64,000 bases of DNA from CALGDE01 sp964655355 (lineage in GTDB: Bacteria > Cyanobacteriota > Cyanobacteriia > CACIAM-69d), in NCBI GenBank assembly GCA_964655355.1, contig CAZZMD010000009.1:1-64000 (forward strand), written 5' to 3'. Below, one piece after another: positions 7,133-16,387 of the stretch. The notes under the pieces were generated by a model, which did no database searches, was not told the DNA's origin, and worked only from the letters and a program-made list of their open reading frames with translations. The translations under genes and the position numbers were made by a program. Position 1 is the stretch's first letter. Every line of letters begins with the position of its first letter.

Positions 7133-10100
7133 ATGAGTTCGACTACCCATTTGCTGGATCGAGAAATCAGCGCCCCCTCCGCATCAGAGTTATTCCTGAA
7201 CCGTCGCCTCAAGGTGGTGGAGGAACTATGGCGCGGTGTCCTACAGCAGGAGTGTGGCCAGGAGCTGGCAGATCTGCTGGATAAGATGCGTGATCTATGT
7301 ACCCCAGAGGGGCAAGCGTCCGATTTCCCGACCGCCGAAGTCTTGCCCTTGGTCGAGGATTTAGATTTAAACGATGCCATCCGGGTCACCCGTGCCTTTG
7401 CCCTCTACTTCCAGCTCATCAACATCGTTGAGCAGCACTACGAACAACGGGATCAGCAACAGCAAAATAGCACCGCGCCCAACGTCCAAGGGGCGATCAC
7501 CGTTCCCCATGACGCGGCAACACCCCCCTCGACCGACAGCAACGGCGAGGCACCCAAAATCCTGAAAACCACCCCCCTCAACGGAGACGCAACAAGCTCA
7601 GTCCTAGACCAAGATCAAGGTATGATCGGCACCCTGGACTGGCTGTTCCCCCACCTCAAACGGCTCAACGTGCCGCCGCGGCAAATCCAACGGCTGATTG
7701 ACCAACTGGATATTCAGCTCGTCTTCACCGCCCACCCCACCGAAATTGTCCGCCACACCATCCGGGACAAGCAGCGGCGCATTGTTCGCATCATCCAAGA
7801 ATTAGACCGCACCGAAGAGGGGAACGGCGCTGCCTGGGAAATCGATGCCCTGCGCCAGCGGCTAACGGAGGAAATCCGCCTTTGGTGGCGCACAGATGAA
7901 CTCCACCAGTTCAAGCCCAAGGTGATCGACGAGGTGGACTACGCCCTGCACTACTTCGAAGAAGTGCTATTCGATGCGATCCCCCAACTCTATCGCCGCT
8001 TCCAGGATTCCCTCCACGCCAATTTTCCCAGCCTGAATCCCCCCAGCTATGACTTCTGCCGATTCGGCTCCTGGGTGGGCTCTGATCGGGATGGCAACCC
8101 CTTTGTTACGCCGCCGGTCACCTGGCGCACCGCCGGCTACCAGCGCAACTTGGTACTGCGCAAATATCTGGCCTCCATCAAAAACTTGATTAGCCTACTC
8201 AGCCTGTCCCTCCACTGGAGTGATGTGCTGCCGAGTTTGTTGGAATCCCTAGAGCAGGATCATGCCCTGATGCCGGAGGTATATGAGGAGTGGTCCATCC
8301 GCTACCGCCAGGAACCCTATCGGCTGAAGCTGGCCTACATTGAACAGCGGCTACGGAATACCCTGGCGCGATCGCAACGAATTTACGACGGCGATGAACT
8401 CCACCAGGACCTAATAAACAACGCCGCCTCCAGCATTTACAGCTCCGGCGCAGAATTTTTAGCCGAGCTAACCCTAATCCGAGACAGCTTGCAAAAGACG
8501 GGGCTATCTTGCCGGGATTTGGATGACCTGATCTGTCAGGTTGAAGTCTTCGGATTTAACCTCGTGCACCTGGACATCCGCCAGGAAAGCTCCCGCCACG
8601 TGGCCACCATCCACGAGATCACGGAATATCTCCAGGTGCTGGATAAGCCCTACACGGAGATGGATGAAAAGGAGCGGGCCGAATGGCTGTGCCAAGAGCT
8701 AAAAACCCGCCGTCCCCTGATCCCGGTGGAATTACCCTTCTCGGACTCCGCCAGCGAAATTGTGGAAACCTTCCGCATGGTGCGCCAGCTCCAACAGGAA
8801 TTTGGCCAGGAAATCTGCCAGACCTACATCATCAGCATGAGCCACCACGCCAGCGACTTGCTGGAGGTGTTGCTGTTGGCGAAGGAGTGCGGCCTCTATG
8901 ATCCCGTCACCGGCATTAGCCGTCTGCGGGTGGTTCCCCTGTTTGAGACCGTGGAGGATCTGAAGCGGGCACCGGCGGTCATGGATGGGCTGTTTGCGAT
9001 GCCCCTCTATCGCACGGTGATGGCGGGGGGCAAAGAGTTAGCCGCCCAGAACAACGAGCCCACCCCCGCCTCCCGGAAAGCAGGTTTGGACTTACAGGAA
9101 GTCATGCTGGGCTATTCCGACAGCAACAAGGATTCCGGCTTCCTCAGCAGTAACTGGGAAATTCACAAAGCGCAAAAAGCTCTCCAGGCGATCGCCGACA
9201 ACTATGGCATTGCCCTGCGCATCTTCCATGGTCGCGGCGGTTCCGTGGGTCGCGGCGGCGGTCCAGCCTACGAAGCAATCCTGGCTCAACCCGGCCGCAG
9301 TATCCAAGGACGGATCAAAATTACCGAACAAGGGGAAGTCCTGGCGTCGAAATACTCCCTCAAGGAGCTGGCCATTTTCAACCTAGAAAAAGTGGCCACG
9401 GCAACCCTACAGTCCAGCTTGTTAGGCAGCGGATTCGACGACATCGCCCCCTGGAACACCATTATGGAAAACCTGGCGGCCCGATCGCGATCGCACTATC
9501 GCCGCCTGATCTATGAGCAGCCGGACTTCATCGACTTCTTTATGGAAGTCACCCCCATCGAAGAAATCAGCCAACTGCAAATTTCTTCCCGCCCCGCCCG
9601 CCGCAAAAAAACCGGCAAAAAAGATTTGAGTAGCTTGCGGGCGATCCCCTGGGTGTTTAGCTGGACCCAAAGTCGATTCCTCCTACCCGCGTGGTATGGC
9701 GTTGGCACTGCCCTAAAGGATTTCATGGACGATGATCCCGAGGAACACCTGAAGCTATTGCAATATTTCTATCTCAAGTGGCCCTTCTTTAAGATGGCCA
9801 TCTCCAAGGTGGAAATGACCCTGGCAAAAGTGGATTTACAGCTCGCCAATCACTATATGGGGCAGCTCACCCAGCCAGAAAACCGCGATCGCTTCCAGGT
9901 GATCTTCGACCAAATTTCCGACGAGTTCCACCTCACCCGGGAACTGGTCCTAAAAATCACCGAACATGAATCCCTATTGGATGGCGATCCCGCCCTACAG
10001 CGGTCCGTGTATTTGCGTAACGCCACGATCGTGCCCCTCGGCTTTGTCCAAGCCTCCCTCCTAAAGCGCCTGCGGGAACACAAAAATCGCAGCGCCTCCG

Positions 10101-10195
10101 GCATGGTGCGATCAGGCTATAGCCGCAGTGAGCTACTCCGGGGAGCGATGCTAACCATCAACGGCATCGCCGCCGGAATGCGAAACACCGGTTGA
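7133..10195 (+). CDS. ppc: phosphoenolpyruvate carboxylase
   Basis: 1020 residues, typical of cyanobacterial PEPC. It fixes bicarbonate onto PEP to give oxaloacetate, feeding the TCA pathway and aspartate synthesis. Signatures are VFTAHPTEIVRHT (catalytic His, about residue 203), GYSDSNKDSGFLSSNWE (about 660-676), the FHGRGGSVGRGGGP loop (about 699-712) and the C-terminal NGIAAGMRNTG, whose terminal Gly is characteristic. An insert of about 60 residues near 110-160 is rich in Gln, Thr, Pro and Ser and may be a disordered linker. A strong terminator follows. Confidence 0.98.
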   Translation: MSSTTHLLDREISAPSASELFLNRRLKVVEELWRGVLQQECGQELADLLDKMRDLCTPEGQASDFPTAEVLPLVEDLDLNDAIRVTRAFALYFQLINIVEQHYEQRDQQQQNSTAPNVQGAITVPHDAATPPSTDSNGEAPKILKTTPLNGDATSSVLDQDQGMIGTLDWLFPHLKRLNVPPRQIQRLIDQLDIQLVFTAHPTEIVRHTIRDKQRRIVRIIQELDRTEEGNGAAWEIDALRQRLTEEIRLWWRTDELHQFKPKVIDEVDYALHYFEEVLFDAIPQLYRRFQDSLHANFPSLNPPSYDFCRFGSWVGSDRDGNPFVTPPVTWRTAGYQRNLVLRKYLASIKNLISLLSLSLHWSDVLPSLLESLEQDHALMPEVYEEWSIRYRQEPYRLKLAYIEQRLRNTLARSQRIYDGDELHQDLINNAASSIYSSGAEFLAELTLIRDSLQKTGLSCRDLDDLICQVEVFGFNLVHLDIRQESSRHVATIHEITEYLQVLDKPYTEMDEKERAEWLCQELKTRRPLIPVELPFSDSASEIVETFRMVRQLQQEFGQEICQTYIISMSHHASDLLEVLLLAKECGLYDPVTGISRLRVVPLFETVEDLKRAPAVMDGLFAMPLYRTVMAGGKELAAQNNEPTPASRKAGLDLQEVMLGYSDSNKDSGFLSSNWEIHKAQKALQAIADNYGIALRIFHGRGGSVGRGGGPAYEAILAQPGRSIQGRIKITEQGEVLASKYSLKELAIFNLEKVATATLQSSLLGSGFDDIAPWNTIMENLAARSRSHYRRLIYEQPDFIDFFMEVTPIEEISQLQISSRPARRKKTGKKDLSSLRAIPWVFSWTQSRFLLPAWYGVGTALKDFMDDDPEEHLKLLQYFYLKWPFFKMAISKVEMTLAKVDLQLANHYMGQLTQPENRDRFQVIFDQISDEFHLTRELVLKITEHESLLDGDPALQRSVYLRNATIVPLGFVQASLLKRLREHKNRSASGMVRSGYSRSELLRGAMLTINGIAAGMRNTG

Positions 10196-10245
10196 TCGAT
10201 CCGGCGACTTTTAGGGGATCGACAAGTCCCCCCACCCATACCAAC

Positions 10246-10281
10246 AAAACGGCACCCCAGGTATATCTGAGGTGCCGTTTT
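10246..10281. terminator. bidirectional terminator between ppc and dps
   Basis: An 11-bp perfect stem (AAAACGGCACC / GGTGCCGTTTT) with a further CAG/CTG pairing inside the loop. T tracts end the stem on both strands, which suits the two convergent genes. Confidence 0.9.
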
Positions 10282-10335
10282 GACTAATCAATTCGATGAA
10301 TCAATCTGGCCCATCCGCAAACCGCAGATCATCGC

Positions 10336-10812
10336 CTACTCCAGCAAACTACGCAGCATCCAAGCCGATTTTTCATGGATTTGCATCCGTTGGGTCAACA
10401 GGTCGGCACTGGGCTCATCATTCGCCCCCTCCACCGTCGGGAAGACCTCTCGAGCGGTACGCACCACCGCTTCATTACCCTCCACCAGCAGCTTCAGCAT
10501 CTCTTCAGCGCTGGGCACCCCTTTCGTTTCTTCGATTGAAGTTAATTCCGCATATTCCCCATAGGTGCCCGGCGCAGGATACCCCAGAACCCGAATACGC
10601 TCGGCGATCATATCCACCGCCAACCACAGTTCGTTGTACTGCTCCTCAAACATAAGGTGCAGGGTCTGGAACATCGGTCCCGTGACATTCCAATGGAAAT
10701 TATGGGTTTTGAGATACAGGGTGTAAGTATCCGCCAACAGGCGAGCGAGCCCCTTCGCGATCGCCTCGCGATCCGCAGACTCAATACCAATTTTGATTTC
10801 GGGAGCAGCCAT
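10336..10812 (-). CDS. dps: Dps-family ferritin-like protein
   Basis: 158 residues. Dps proteins form dodecamers that oxidise and store iron using hydrogen peroxide, protecting DNA. The ferroxidase region NFHWNVTGPMFQTLHLMFEE (about residues 38-57) carries the conserved His (H40, H52) and acidic residues. It is cytosolic. It lies downstream of sulfiredoxin on the same strand (111-nt gap), consistent with a peroxide-stress role. The acidic C-terminal helix region (about 100-158) is family-like. Confidence 0.93.
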   Translation of the reverse strand: MAAPEIKIGIESADREAIAKGLARLLADTYTLYLKTHNFHWNVTGPMFQTLHLMFEEQYNELWLAVDMIAERIRVLGYPAPGTYGEYAELTSIEETKGVPSAEEMLKLLVEGNEAVVRTAREVFPTVEGANDEPSADLLTQRMQIHEKSAWMLRSLLE

Positions 10813-10923
10813 AAAACAGAGACCTCAATTCATCGAGTAGTTGCAGTCCAGCAGTCAAAGCAGCCAGTCCAGAGACACAGCATTTAGTGAGGGGGCGATC
10901 AGTCAAGGTCCCCCAGGAGAATC

Positions 10924-11190
10924 CTAAGCTAGGTGATGTCGCAGTACAGAGCGCGGCGCGCGGCGCACTCGGCACAGAATCGTAGGATGCCCCAGCCGTT
11001 GACAGGCTTCATACCGGTGACATCCAGAGAACCCGTAATACTGTCCCTCCACTTCTAAAACATCAATTGGTTCCCGCAATCCCTCCGCCGCGATGGACAC
11101 CATCAAGGCCTGTACCTTGTCCGGGTTTGTACCCCGAGGCAACGGTCGACAAATACTGGCTAGGGGAAGAGCAATAACGCGCATGGGCAA
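10924..11190 (-). CDS. srxA: sulfiredoxin
   Basis: 88 residues. Sulfiredoxin reduces the over-oxidised (sulfinic) form of 2-Cys peroxiredoxins using ATP. It belongs to the ParB/Srx fold; the catalytic motif FSGCHR is at residues 54-59, with the active cysteine at C57. The size and the ending CRVRRAPRSVLRHHLA match cyanobacterial sulfiredoxins rather than ParB, which is much longer. Placed between dps and a divergent glutaredoxin gene. Confidence 0.9.
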   Translation of the reverse strand: MPMRVIALPLASICRPLPRGTNPDKVQALMVSIAAEGLREPIDVLEVEGQYYGFSGCHRYEACQRLGHPTILCRVRRAPRSVLRHHLA

Positions 11191-11499
11191 AAACTGTCAT
11201 GGGCGAAATGGAGGACAGGAAAAAACCGATTCCAAAGGGAAACGAATCATCCCACAGGGTCAATCTAACCTTGTCCGATGGACTCCCAAATCATAATCAT
11301 GGCAACTTAAGGATTCAACGGCGGGGATTCCACCGGCATCAGTTCGGCGATCGCGAGTATCCCACCCCCGGAAAAGCGCTATTCTACACGCGCCCAGGCC
11401 GGCCATGCTTAAACGCCCAGGATATTGCCATCCTGAACCGTTAAACGGGCACGGATTATCCGACAATAGCCCTGCCCATCCCCTACCAAAGGAGCCTCT
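11191..11499. other. divergent intergenic region srxA / glutaredoxin
   Basis: 309 nt between divergent start codons, so promoters for both genes should lie here. Several weak open frames overlap but none looks like a protein. No clear operator or hairpin was found. Confidence 0.4.
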
Positions 11500-11763
11500 A
11501 TGAACAGCGTCGAAATTTATGTCTGGACCACCTGTCCCTTTTGCGTTCGGGCCAAGCGCCTGCTGGACAGCAAGAATGTGGACTACACCGAATATGTCTT
11601 AGACGGTGACGAGGTTGGCCGGGCAGCCATGGCAGAACGATCCAATGGTCGGCGATCGCTCCCCCAGATTTTTATCGGCGATCGCCACATTGGCGGCTGT
11701 GATGATCTCCACGCCTTAGATGCCGCCGGAGACCTCGATCCCCTACTAGCAGCCGTGTCCTAA
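11500..11763 (+). CDS. grxC: glutaredoxin (GrxC-like, dithiol)
   Basis: 87 residues. A glutathione-dependent thiol-disulfide reductase. The CPFC active site (C12, C15) lies after the first strand, followed by the conserved LPQIFIGDRHIGGCDDL segment (about 52-68), which includes the cis-Pro and the GG-C-DDL glutathione-binding turn. AAGGAG stands 6 nt before the ATG, a strong ribosome binding site. Confidence 0.95.
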   Translation: MNSVEIYVWTTCPFCVRAKRLLDSKNVDYTEYVLDGDEVGRAAMAERSNGRRSLPQIFIGDRHIGGCDDLHALDAAGDLDPLLAAVS

Positions 11764-11873
11764 CCCCTTAACGCCCTGACTCGATCAGCAGCGATCCCGT
11801 CGGAGATTTCATCGATCTTGTCAGGGCGATTCACCGGAAGAGAAGCCCTTAGGGCTTAGCCAGGACGGCCAAA

Positions 11874-12194
11874 CTAGGACGACACCGACTGCTCGAACGC
11901 TTCACGGGATTCAAAGATTTCAAATACCCGATCCATACTGGTCAGCTCGAATAGCATTTTGACTTGCTCATTCACAGAGCAAACAAACATTTTTCCGCCG
12001 GCAGACCGGACGGTCTTCATCGCCAACACCAGAGCCCCCAAACCGGAACTGTCCATAAAGGTCACATCTTTGAAATCAACCAGGACAATCTCGGCATCAT
12101 TATTAACTTCCTGGGACACTTCCTCACGGAAGCCCGAGGCTTGGGTTCCGTCCAAAATCCCCTTGGGGGAAACGACATGTACCTTGGCTGACAT
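11874..12194 (-). CDS. STAS-domain protein (anti-sigma factor antagonist type)
   Basis: 106 residues, a single STAS domain. Such proteins are regulated by phosphorylation of a serine and bind anti-sigma kinases; in cyanobacteria some act in other partner-switching pathways. The phosphoacceptor region FMDSSGLGALV is at about residues 46-56 and is intact. No kinase or phosphatase partner is adjacent. Convergent with the glutaredoxin gene. Confidence 0.9.
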   Translation of the reverse strand: MSAKVHVVSPKGILDGTQASGFREEVSQEVNNDAEIVLVDFKDVTFMDSSGLGALVLAMKTVRSAGGKMFVCSVNEQVKMLFELTSMDRVFEIFESREAFEQSVSS

Positions 12195-12619
12195 AGCGGT
12201 GAATTAGTAGCTGTGAATGGATAGAGAGGATATGCACTCGATGGCTGTGCGCTTGCGCTCACTTTAACCGACCGACACCGACCGACACCGACTAACGCCA
12301 ATGACAGAAGGGCACCCCAGGGGGTATCCAATAATGCCGCGGTTAAATTCTGGCAATAGTTTAACAAGCCACCGTAGAGGCAATCTTTCCGGACAAATCT
12401 CGGATAAATCCTAAACAAAAACCGGTCCCATAATCGGCAAATCCCCCCTCAACTCCAGAGAATTCAAATCCCATATCAGGGGATCGCGATCGCTTGTGTG
12501 GATCATGAGTTTGACACCAGACCACGATGCTAGGATGGAATACGCTGGCAGCGCTGTTCAATTTTCGATCAGTGCGCAGCGGCCCGTTGCTAAGTGCAGT
12601 GTGACTCATCCAGAAATCA
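12195..12619. other. divergent intergenic region STAS gene / sir
   Basis: 425 nt. It contains a short repeat of CCGACCGACA (about 12268-12293) and the promoter candidate described separately. No gene is seen. Confidence 0.5.
12511..12536 (+). promoter_or_regulatory. candidate promoter of sir
   Basis: TTGACA at 12511-12516 and an extended -10-like TGCTAGGAT ending at 12536, about 84 nt before the sir start. The spacer of 14 nt is shorter than ideal, so the extended -10 may act alone. Confidence 0.35.
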
Positions 12620-14575
12620 ATGGTTCAATCCCCCAGTCTTGCCGTAGCTCAACAGAAAGTATCTCGGCTCGAACGCATCAAAGAAGATAGTCAGTTTCTC
12701 CTGGAGCCGGTTGCTTCAGAGCTATTGCAGGATACGGATCACTTTTCCCAGCAGGCGCTCCAGATCCTCAAGTTCCACGGCTCCTATCAGCAGTCCAATC
12801 GGGACGACATGAAGAAGGGACTGGGAAAGAGCTATCAAATGATGCTGCGGACCCGCAACCCTGGGGGCTTTATTCCCCCTCAGTTATATCTCGCCCTCGA
12901 CAAAATGGCGGACGAGTATGGGATTGGGGATTTACGGGCCACCACCCGCCAGGGATTCCAGCTCCACGGCATCCTTAAAAAGAATCTAAAGGCGGTGATC
13001 GCCAGCATCGTCAACAATATGGGCTCCACCCTGGGCGCCTGTGGGGATCTAAACCGGAATGTAATGGCACCGCCGGCCCCCTACCGCGATCGCCCGGAAT
13101 ACCAATATGCCCGCACCTACGCCAACAACATTGCGGACCTGCTGACCCCCCAAACGGGTGCCTACTACGAGATTTGGCTCGACGGTGAAAAAGCCATTAG
13201 CGCGGAGGAAGATCCAGCGGTCGTGGCCGCCCGGCAGGGCAGCACCGCAACCCTCGCGGCTAAGGAAGGGGTGGAGCCCATTTACGGCACCCACTACATG
13301 CCCCGCAAATTTAAATGCGCCGTGACGGTGCCCGGGGATAACTCCGTTGACCTGTTCTCCCAAGACTTGAGCCTGGTGGTGATTGTCGACGACCAGGGCA
13401 ACCTAGAAGGATTTAATGTTTATGCTGGGGGCGGCCTCGGTCGCACCCACCGCAAAGAGGAAACCTTTGCCCGAATTGCAGACCCCATCGGATATGTCGC
13501 AAAGGATGACGTCTACGACCTGGTGAAGGCCGTTGTAGCCACCCAGCGAGACTATGGCGATCGCGCCGAACGTCGCCATGCCCGCATGAAATATCTGCTT
13601 CACGATTGGGGCGTCGATAAATTCCGCGCCACGGTCGAAGGCTATTTCGGCAAGGCCCTCGCCCCGATCCGCGAGCTGCCCCCCTTCGAGTACAAAGACT
13701 TCCTGGGCTGGCACGAGCAGGGAGACGGTAAATACTTCCTGGGGATCTCCGTAGAGAACGGTCGGGTGAAGGACGTGGGCGACTTTAAACTGCGGTCCGC
13801 CCTGCGGGAGATTGTGGCCACCTTCGATGTGCCCATGCTGATCACCCCCCATCAAAATGTTTTGATTTACGAGGTGAACGCCGGCGATCGCGCCAAAATC
13901 GACACTATCTTGGCCCGGAGCGGCGTCAAAACCGCCGACGCCATTGATCCCCTGGTGCTGCACTCCATGGCCTGCCCGGCCATGCCCACCTGCGGCCTCG
14001 CCATGACGGAATCGGAGCGCATTCTACCCAGCATCCTGGAGCGGGTGCGGGCCCTAACCGAGCAATTGGGGCTGGGGGATGAACATTTTGTGGTGCGGAT
14101 GACCGGTTGCCCCAACGGCTGCGCCCGTCCCTACCTAGCAGAGCTGGGCTTAGTGGGCAGCGGTCCCAATCAGTACCAGGTATGGCTAGGGGGCGCTCCC
14201 AATCAGACCCGTCTAGCTCAGCCCTTTGTGGACAAATTGCCCGAGGAAGAACTTGAATCCTTCCTGGAGCCGATCCTGGCCTACTTCAAGCGATCGCGCG
14301 ACGAGGGCGAAAGCTTTGGCGACTTCTGCGATCGCGTCGGCTTCGACACCCTGAAGCACTTTATCCAGGCCTATAAATCCCCCGACGGAAACGCATCCGA
14401 CGAAAACGGCAGCGCCCCCCAATCCCCCGCCAAAAGCGGTCGAGGCAATCGCCATCGGGTCGGGGTCCGGGAAGAAACCTATAGCTCTCTCAAAGCACTG
14501 GCCGCAGAGCGGGGACAACCGGTGACCGCCCTGGTACACGAAGTGTTGTCTAAGTACTTAGCCGACCAAGGTTAG
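12620..14575 (+). CDS. sir: ferredoxin-dependent sulfite reductase with C-terminal RHH-like tail
   Basis: 651 residues. It reduces sulfite to sulfide with six electrons from ferredoxin, for cysteine synthesis. Sirohaem/4Fe-4S ligands are visible as CPAMPTC (C452, C458) and CPNGC (C497, C501). The N-terminal half has the ferredoxin-nitrite/sulfite reductase repeats (for example TRNPGGFIPPQLY, TTRQGFQLHG). After a Ser/Asn/Gly-rich linker (about 588-611) the last 40 residues (RVGVREETYSSLKALA...HEVLSKYLADQG) resemble a ribbon-helix-helix (CopG/MetJ-like) DNA-binding unit, which is not part of the catalytic fold. Whether this tail is common in cyanobacterial Sir could not be checked. Confidence 0.97.
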   Translation: MVQSPSLAVAQQKVSRLERIKEDSQFLLEPVASELLQDTDHFSQQALQILKFHGSYQQSNRDDMKKGLGKSYQMMLRTRNPGGFIPPQLYLALDKMADEYGIGDLRATTRQGFQLHGILKKNLKAVIASIVNNMGSTLGACGDLNRNVMAPPAPYRDRPEYQYARTYANNIADLLTPQTGAYYEIWLDGEKAISAEEDPAVVAARQGSTATLAAKEGVEPIYGTHYMPRKFKCAVTVPGDNSVDLFSQDLSLVVIVDDQGNLEGFNVYAGGGLGRTHRKEETFARIADPIGYVAKDDVYDLVKAVVATQRDYGDRAERRHARMKYLLHDWGVDKFRATVEGYFGKALAPIRELPPFEYKDFLGWHEQGDGKYFLGISVENGRVKDVGDFKLRSALREIVATFDVPMLITPHQNVLIYEVNAGDRAKIDTILARSGVKTADAIDPLVLHSMACPAMPTCGLAMTESERILPSILERVRALTEQLGLGDEHFVVRMTGCPNGCARPYLAELGLVGSGPNQYQVWLGGAPNQTRLAQPFVDKLPEEELESFLEPILAYFKRSRDEGESFGDFCDRVGFDTLKHFIQAYKSPDGNASDENGSAPQSPAKSGRGNRHRVGVREETYSSLKALAAERGQPVTALVHEVLSKYLADQG

Positions 14576-14593
14576 ACCCATATAGACCCATAT

Positions 14594-14618
14594 CCCTGGG
14601 CGATCGCCCAGGGATTTT
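14594..14618 (+). terminator. perfect HIP1-centred hairpin after sir
   Basis: A perfect 20-bp palindrome with arms CCCTGGGCGA/TCGCCCAGGG, followed by ATTTTC, 19 nt after the sir stop. The HIP1-like octamer is its centre. The short T tract makes it a moderate terminator. Confidence 0.6.
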
Positions 14619-14656
14619 CGCCCCCTCGCGAAAGCCTCCCAACCCCAATCTCGACC

Positions 14657-14700
14657 AAAATCCTTTCGGAGAAGAATTGCTTCCACGGGAGGATTTTTTT
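14657..14700 (+). terminator. second terminator after sir
   Basis: An 8-bp perfect stem AAAATCCT/AGGATTTT, with partial inner pairing GAAG/CTTC, runs straight into seven T residues. It should isolate sir from cysS. Confidence 0.7.
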
Positions 14701-14728
14701 GTGTCAACCTGGTATGGTGCACAACATT

Positions 14729-14779
14729 ACCTAAGTATTCTCCCTAAAGAGTAGGGAGCCTCCGTTGAGGCACTTAGGT
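14729..14779 (+). ncRNA. candidate structured RNA: compact three-way junction before cysS
   Basis: An 8-bp closing stem (ACCTAAGT 14729-14736 with ACTTAGGT 14772-14779) encloses two abutting hairpins: CTCCCT/AGGGAG with a 7-nt loop (14740-14758) and CCTC/GAGG with a 4-nt loop (14759-14770). All pairs are canonical. It lies between the sir terminators and the cysS start, so it could be a cysS leader element or a small RNA. No known Rfam class was recognised by eye. Confidence 0.45.
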
Positions 14780-14829
14780 TGGCTTTTATACCCTAATAAA
14801 CCCTAATAGACCCTTAGGCCATTAGCCCC

Positions 14830-16287
14830 ATGTCCCTCAAGCTATACAACACCCTCAGCCGGACCAAGGAGACGTTCCAACCTCTCCGCCCCAAGCAGGT
14901 GCAGATGTATTGCTGTGGCGTTACGGTTTACGACTATTGCCACCTGGGACACGCCCGCTCCTACGTGGTGTGGGACACCCTGCGGCGCTATTTCCAGTGG
15001 TGCGGTTATGGGGTGCAGTATGTGCAAAATTTTACAGATATCGATGACAAGATCCTGAATCGGGCGAACAAAGAAGGATCCACAATGGAGGCGGTCTCAG
15101 AGAAGTATATTGACGCCTACTTCGAGGATATGGAACGGCTCAATATTCGGCGAGCCGACCTCTATCCCCGTGCCACCCATGCCTTGGACGGCATTAAACA
15201 ACTGATCCAAGACCTGGAGAAGAAGGGGATCGCCTACCCTGCGGGGGGCGACGTATATTTCGCCGTGCGCAAGTTTGACGAATACGGCAAATTGTCAGGT
15301 CGGAAATTAGAGGACCTGCAAGCGGGAGCCAGCGGTCGAGGCGGCGAAGGGGATTCTGTAAAACAGGATCCCTTTGACTTTGCCCTATGGAAAGGGGCTA
15401 AGCCTGGAGAGCCGTCCTGGGAATCCCCCTGGGGAGACGGTCGCCCGGGTTGGCATATTGAGTGCTCAGCAATGGTGCGGGAGAACCTCGGGGAAACCAT
15501 TGATATTCACATGGGCGGCGGCGATCTAACGTTTCCTCACCACGAGAACGAAATTGCCCAATCCGAAGCGGCATCGGGGTGCACCCTAGCCAACTATTGG
15601 CTCCACAACGGCATGGTGAATGTGGGGGGAGAAAAAATGTCCAAATCCCTCGGCAACTTCACGACGATTCGCCAGCTTTTGGATTCCGAGGGAGGACCAG
15701 AGCCCATGGCGGTGCGGCTCTTTATTTTGCAAGCCCAATACCGCAAGCCCATGGACTTCACCGATGAAGCGATCGCCTCGGCGGTGCAAGGCTGGAGCAC
15801 CCTAATGGATGGGTTGGGATTCGGATGGCGATTCCCAGAGCTGGATCTGGGAGCCGTAGATGCGGGTCCCCTAGATAGCGATGCGGTGGATCGGTTCAAA
15901 GGGGCCATGGACGATGATTTGAACACCCCCGAGGCGATCGCCGTATTGTTCGAGCTAGCGAAACCCCTCCAGAAAGTGGCGAACCGCAAAATCTACGCGG
16001 ATGAATTCGATGGGGATCCAGAGGCGCTGGCGATTCAGTGGCGTACCCTAGTACAGCTCGCAGTGGTATTGGGACTCGAAATTGATCCCGACGCGATCGC
16101 CCAGGGGGGGAACAGCACCGAAGAAACCATCAGTGACGACGCCATTGAAGCCCTAATCGCGGATCGAAAAACCGCCCGCAAAAACCGAGACTTTGCGGAA
16201 GCCGATCGCATCCGAGATGACCTCAAAGCCCAGGGCATCACCCTAATCGATCGCCCCGGCGGCGAAACCGGCTGGGTACGGGAATAG
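14830..16287 (+). CDS. cysS: cysteinyl-tRNA synthetase
   Basis: 485 residues, class I synthetase charging tRNA-Cys. The HIGH motif is HLGHARSY (about residue 38), KMSKS is EKMSKSLGNF (about 268-277), and the zinc-site residues are in MYCCGVTVYD, WHIECSAM and HHENEIAQSE. The C-terminal DALR-like helical region ends ETGWVRE. Its last codons are part of a 16-bp tandem duplication. Confidence 0.98.
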   Translation: MSLKLYNTLSRTKETFQPLRPKQVQMYCCGVTVYDYCHLGHARSYVVWDTLRRYFQWCGYGVQYVQNFTDIDDKILNRANKEGSTMEAVSEKYIDAYFEDMERLNIRRADLYPRATHALDGIKQLIQDLEKKGIAYPAGGDVYFAVRKFDEYGKLSGRKLEDLQAGASGRGGEGDSVKQDPFDFALWKGAKPGEPSWESPWGDGRPGWHIECSAMVRENLGETIDIHMGGGDLTFPHHENEIAQSEAASGCTLANYWLHNGMVNVGGEKMSKSLGNFTTIRQLLDSEGGPEPMAVRLFILQAQYRKPMDFTDEAIASAVQGWSTLMDGLGFGWRFPELDLGAVDAGPLDSDAVDRFKGAMDDDLNTPEAIAVLFELAKPLQKVANRKIYADEFDGDPEALAIQWRTLVQLAVVLGLEIDPDAIAQGGNSTEETISDDAIEALIADRKTARKNRDFAEADRIRDDLKAQGITLIDRPGGETGWVRE

Positions 16288-16308
16288 TCGATTACGGGAA
16301 TAGTCGAT
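16277..16308 (+). repeat. exact 16-bp tandem duplication at the cysS stop codon
   Basis: TACGGGAATAGTCGAT is present twice head to tail. The first copy contains the cysS stop codon and the second lies after it, so the duplication has no effect on the protein. Confidence 0.95.
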
Positions 16309-16387
16309 TAGTTGATCAGGTTGATGAATTGATTAAGGTGATCGCTGGGGATCGCCCTAATCAAACTGGCCGAACTATCTGACAGAA

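Noticed and set aside
10924..11190. ParB partition protein
   Set aside because: Only 88 residues and the FSGCHR motif identifies sulfiredoxin.
12361..12609. Minus-strand open frame in the sir upstream region
   Set aside because: It overlaps the sir promoter region and its translation has no fold-like pattern.
14729..14779. Possible tRNA-like gene: one hairpin has a 7-nt loop and the closing stem is 8 bp
   Set aside because: The loop lacks U33, there is no T arm or D arm, and the total is only 51 nt.
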